Part shown: in pieces, positions 5,703 to 7,726 of the stretch
Layout: every line of letters starts with the position of its first letter
Position numbering within the stretch: the first letter of the stretch is position 1
DNA from: CAYVZZ01 sp964456185
GTDB lineage: Bacteria; Pseudomonadota; Gammaproteobacteria; Pseudomonadales; Alcanivoracaceae
NCBI GenBank assembly: GCA_964456185.1
Contig: CAYVZZ010000111.1
Span: forward strand, 1-7,726
Length of the DNA stretch: 7,726 nucleotides
Direction of reading: 5' to 3'
Notes under the pieces: generated by a model
What the model saw: the letters and a program-made list of their open reading frames with translations, nothing else
What the model was told of the DNA's origin: nothing
Databases searched by the model: none
Position numbers and translations under genes: made by a program

Positions 5703-6599
5703 ATGAATATTGCCAGTTTGAGCATGGCACAGCGATCTGCGGGAGAATGGCTTTCCTCCTTGCCAACCATAATCCTGCTATTGCTCACTATTTTTCTAGC
5801 CTCTGGCGAAGTGATTCATTCCCAGTTACTCAAGATTGGTGAGAGCACATGGGAAGGTTACTTCAAGCTGCGAACAGCGGGACTTGTCGGCGCCCCCACC
5901 TGTAATTCAGATCCTAACATTGAACAGGAGATCCAGAAGGCCATCACCGAGAAGAAAGCACGAATGGCGGCCGATCCATTAGCCGGAATTTTGGGATCAG
6001 AGGTGAACGAAGGAGCGATACGTCAATCGCTGGAGTCATCCCGCTCCATTTGTCGCAATAAATGGAGCGACTACAGGATGGTTCAAGAGAACGCCACTCC
6101 TGGAGTGATTGCCTTCCGCAACCTGGAAACAGGGGTGGCCCATCTGGTCACCACCCTTGGGGGTTACAAGCGCCTTTTACTCTGCCTACTTATCATAATC
6201 TGTGCAGCAACAGCTACATTCTCCCGGCACCACATCGCACTTCGGCCTGCTCAAACGCGCAAGGATCATTTGGTCTCAACTGTTGGTCAGCTAAGTGCAA
6301 ACCTGATGCTATTGGCGTCAGCATGGGTTTATCGCAGTGCAGAATTATCCGCAGTGGCAGATGGAGTCAACGTTGATCACTTCTATCTTCATCAGTTCTG
6401 GATTGCAGGATTTAGTATTCTCAGCCTGGCAGCGTTCTACCAGTTGCTCCGTCCGCCGAAAGATCTAAGCGATGGCGGCTCTTGGGGGAAATCGCTGCTG
6501 ACCATTCCGCTGTACAGCATCATGTGTATTTCCGCAGGTATCCAGTTCGCCCAACAAGGTTACTATCACGGAATAAGTGTATACCTAGGGAAAGTCTGA
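5703..6599 (+). CDS. Multi-pass membrane protein, probable TRAP transporter permease N-terminal part, truncated by IS insertion
   Basis: The frame has 298 codons. Predicted membrane segments are about residues 18-38, 156-173, 195-212, 232-249 and 265-283. Between the first two is a soluble loop of about 115 residues with two cysteines (C67, C117) that could form a disulfide. The order of a long N-terminal loop region, ETGVAHLVTTLGGYKRLLL and the RPP-containing segment recalls the DctQ-like N-terminal extension of some gammaproteobacterial TRAP large permeases; this is recognition, not an alignment. The native frame ends at Leu295 (6585-6587). From 6589 the sequence is IS DNA, which supplies Gly-Lys-Val and the TGA stop. 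The DctM-type transport domain, if present, lies beyond the IS outside the window, so the visible product would not transport. It is divergent from the minus-strand operon. Confidence 0.6.
   Translation: MNIASLSMAQRSAGEWLSSLPTIILLLLTIFLASGEVIHSQLLKIGESTWEGYFKLRTAGLVGAPTCNSDPNIEQEIQKAITEKKARMAADPLAGILGSEVNEGAIRQSLESSRSICRNKWSDYRMVQENATPGVIAFRNLETGVAHLVTTLGGYKRLLLCLLIIICAATATFSRHHIALRPAQTRKDHLVSTVGQLSANLMLLASAWVYRSAELSAVADGVNVDHFYLHQFWIAGFSILSLAAFYQLLRPPKDLSDGGSWGKSLLTIPLYSIMCISAGIQFAQQGYYHGISVYLGKV
6585..6588. repeat. IS5-type target site CTAG (left copy of the expected target duplication)
   Basis: CTAG directly precedes the GGAAAG terminus of the element. IS5-group elements favour YTAR targets and duplicate them. 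The matching right copy would lie just outside the window. Confidence 0.65.
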
Positions 6600-6686
6600 A
6601 TAACTCGCTCTTTTGACGTTTGCGGTGTTCAATCAGCTTCTGCCGTGAAATTCAGGCCACAGTTCTCTCTTGAGTGTTCATTTTTT

Positions 6687-6720
6687 CGCCTGTTTGCCGC
6701 GTTTTAGCGGCAACCAGGCG
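6687..6720. repeat. Strong stem-loop in the IS, downstream of the transposase gene
   Basis: CGCCTGTTTGCCGC (6687-6700) pairs with GCGGCAACCAGGCG (6707-6720) across a 6-nt loop, with 13 of 14 positions paired. A TTTTTT run at 6681-6686 lies on the plus-strand 5' side, so neither strand's transcript has a hairpin followed by a U-run. It may act as a factor-dependent terminator, an RNA 3'-end protector, or a block to read-through entering the IS. Confidence 0.6.
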
Positions 6721-6722
6721 CA

Positions 6723-6737
6723 CTGCCCCTAGGGCAG
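6723..6737. repeat. Short inverted repeat spanning the transposase stop codon
   Basis: CTGCCC and GGGCAG flank CTA, which is the complement of the transposase TAG stop (6731-6729). The 3-nt loop makes a stable RNA hairpin marginal. It adjoins the larger stem-loop at 6687-6720. Confidence 0.4.
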
Positions 6738-7670
6738 CAGCACCCGTTTCACCCTCAACAGGTTGTGCAGCCCCGCCAAGAGATAGAGCCGATTGGTATT
6801 CTTCGCCAGACCCCGGTAGCGAACCTTGCTGTAGCCGAACATGCCTTTAATCACTCTGAAGGGATGCTCCACTTTGGCTCGAACGCTGGCTTTGATCGTT
6901 TCGCATTCCTTTGCCACCTTCGACATCGTGGCGCGCTTACCCGGCCGCTCAGCGATAAACCAATCCACTTTACGGTTCTTGTGCTCTTCGCGTTTCTCGA
7001 TGCCGCAATAACCCGCATCTCCCCAGACCCGCTTCTCTTTACCATGCAAAAGTTCGCCTGATGCCGTCAGGTCATGCTCATTAGCGGCGGTTGTGGCAAG
7101 ACTATGAATCAGACCCACTGTGTCATCGACGCCAATATGACACTTCATGCCAAAATGCCATTGATTGCCTTTCTTGGTCTGATGCATCTCCGGATCACGA
7201 GTCCTTTCCTTGTTCTTCGTCGAGCTCGGCGCTTCGATAATCGTCGCATCAACGATGCTGCCTTCCCGAACCATCAGGCCATGTCGTGCCAACTGACGGT
7301 TGATCTTCTTAAACAGCTTCTTGCCAAGAGTGTGCTGCTCCAGCAGGTGCCGGAAGTTCAGGATCGTTGTCTCATCAGGAACCCGAGAGAGTCGAATCCC
7401 TGCGAAACGGCGCATGGACTCGATCTCATACAAGGCATCTTCCATCGCCGGATCACTCAGGTTGTAGATGATCTGCATGACATGAATGCGAAGCATGCTC
7501 GATAGCGCATACGGCGGCCGGCCAGTGCTGCCAGAGGCGTAATAGACAGCAATCGTAGACTCCAGCGCCTTCCAGGGTAGCAACTGATCCAACTTCTCAA
7601 GGAACACTTCCCGCCGGGTCTTGCGCTTCTTGTGTTCGTATTCGGCTTCGGCAAAAGTCAGCTGGCTCAT
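6729..7670 (-). CDS. IS5-family transposase (DDE), complete
   Basis: The 313-residue product strongly resembles IS5 InsH-type transposase, which is about 326 residues. The N-terminal segment LTFAEAEYEHKKRKTRREVF is followed by MLRIHVMQIIYNLSDPAMED and FRHLLEQHTLGK. The DDE residues appear to be D141 (IVDATIIEAPSS), D218 (WGDAGYCG) and E268, the last within R264-x3-E268-x6-K275, the family's C-terminal signature. DPEMHQTKKGNQWHFGMKCH (159-178) is nearly invariant in the IS5 group. The ATG at 7670-7668 has GGGAA 4 nt upstream. There are no internal stops or frameshifts and all catalytic residues are present, so the element may still be mobile. It acts on the terminal inverted repeats to cut and insert the element at CTAG-like targets. 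Confidence 0.95.
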   Translation of the reverse strand: MSQLTFAEAEYEHKKRKTRREVFLEKLDQLLPWKALESTIAVYYASGSTGRPPYALSSMLRIHVMQIIYNLSDPAMEDALYEIESMRRFAGIRLSRVPDETTILNFRHLLEQHTLGKKLFKKINRQLARHGLMVREGSIVDATIIEAPSSTKNKERTRDPEMHQTKKGNQWHFGMKCHIGVDDTVGLIHSLATTAANEHDLTASGELLHGKEKRVWGDAGYCGIEKREEHKNRKVDWFIAERPGKRATMSKVAKECETIKASVRAKVEHPFRVIKGMFGYSKVRYRGLAKNTNRLYLLAGLHNLLRVKRVLLP

Positions 7671-7726
7671 GGCATTCCCGGCAAGTGGCTGATAGAAAGC
7701 CCTGATTATGGCAAAGTCGGGGAGTT

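Larger units (their letters stand above)
6589..7726 (-). mobile_element. IS5-family (IS5 group) insertion sequence, right terminus just outside window
   Basis: The left end begins GGAAAGTCTGAATAACTC, closely resembling the GGAAGGTGCGAATAAG terminus of IS5 as I recall it. The window's right edge read inward on the minus strand begins AACTC, which matches bases 14-18 of the left end, so the right terminus should be near 7739 and the element about 1.15 kb. A second, subterminal repeat supports this: 6628-6649 and the complement of 7697-7675 share TTCnATCAGC and TGCCGnGAA at nearly the same distance from each end. The element carries one complete transposase gene, transcribed leftward toward the interrupted membrane-protein gene. 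Confidence 0.85.

Noticed and set aside
6687..6720. Rho-independent terminator of the transposase gene
   Set aside because: In the transposase direction the hairpin is followed by an A-run, and in the plus direction the U-run precedes the hairpin, so neither orientation fits.
1..7726. tRNA, rRNA, CRISPR array, riboswitch, origin or integrase attachment site
   Set aside because: I saw no cloverleaf, regular spaced repeats or conserved riboswitch core on either strand.

Overview
This window looks like an accessory lipid-metabolism locus from a Gram-negative, probably gammaproteobacterial, chromosome. The overall style (moderate GC, a TetR regulator, acyl-CoA ligase, hotdog thioesterases, two PF10118-type proteins and an IS5-group element) resembles marine hydrocarbon-degrading genera such as Marinobacter or Alcanivorax. 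That assignment is inferred from gene content and was not computed.

Layout. At the left edge a TetR-family regulator (1-439, minus, C-terminus outside the window) diverges from a two-gene plus-strand unit: a PF10118 'metal-dependent hydrolase' (620-1564) overlapping by ATGA an SDR oxidoreductase (1561-2115). A minus-strand operon comes toward it from the right: a second PF10118 protein (5405-4536), a BtrH_N/DUF4872 papain-like acyltransferase or hydrolase (4536-3535), a fused tandem hotdog thioesterase (3535-2579) and an acyl-CoA ligase (2531-2040). The first three of these are joined by TGATG stop/start overlaps. A consensus-like promoter precedes the operon at 5479-5450, with an operator-like TTGG-N8-CCAA repeat in its spacer.

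Two rearrangements are visible. First, the SDR and the acyl-CoA ligase both lose their C-terminal parts where they meet, around 2070-2110, and their leftover frames overlap tail-to-tail by 76 bp. The simplest explanation is a deletion or rearrangement that fused two convergent genes. Second, a plus-strand membrane-protein gene (5703-6599; probably the N-terminal part of a TRAP transporter permease) is cut by an IS5-group element. The element begins at 6589 directly after a CTAG target and supplies the stop codon. Its transposase (7670-6729, minus) looks intact, and its right terminus should lie about 13 bp beyond the window.

How the genes may work together (inference): an acyl-CoA ligase activates a fatty or other carboxylic acid, an SDR oxidises or reduces it, thioesterases release it, a BtrH-like cysteine enzyme moves or cleaves an acyl/amide group, and the two PF10118 proteins act on the lipid. 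These PF10118 paralogs carry a complete four-helix diiron-type residue set (E, ExxH, E, ExxH), so they may be oxygenase- or desaturase-like rather than hydrolytic. With the ligase and SDR both broken, the pathway in this strain is probably incomplete unless homologs elsewhere substitute.
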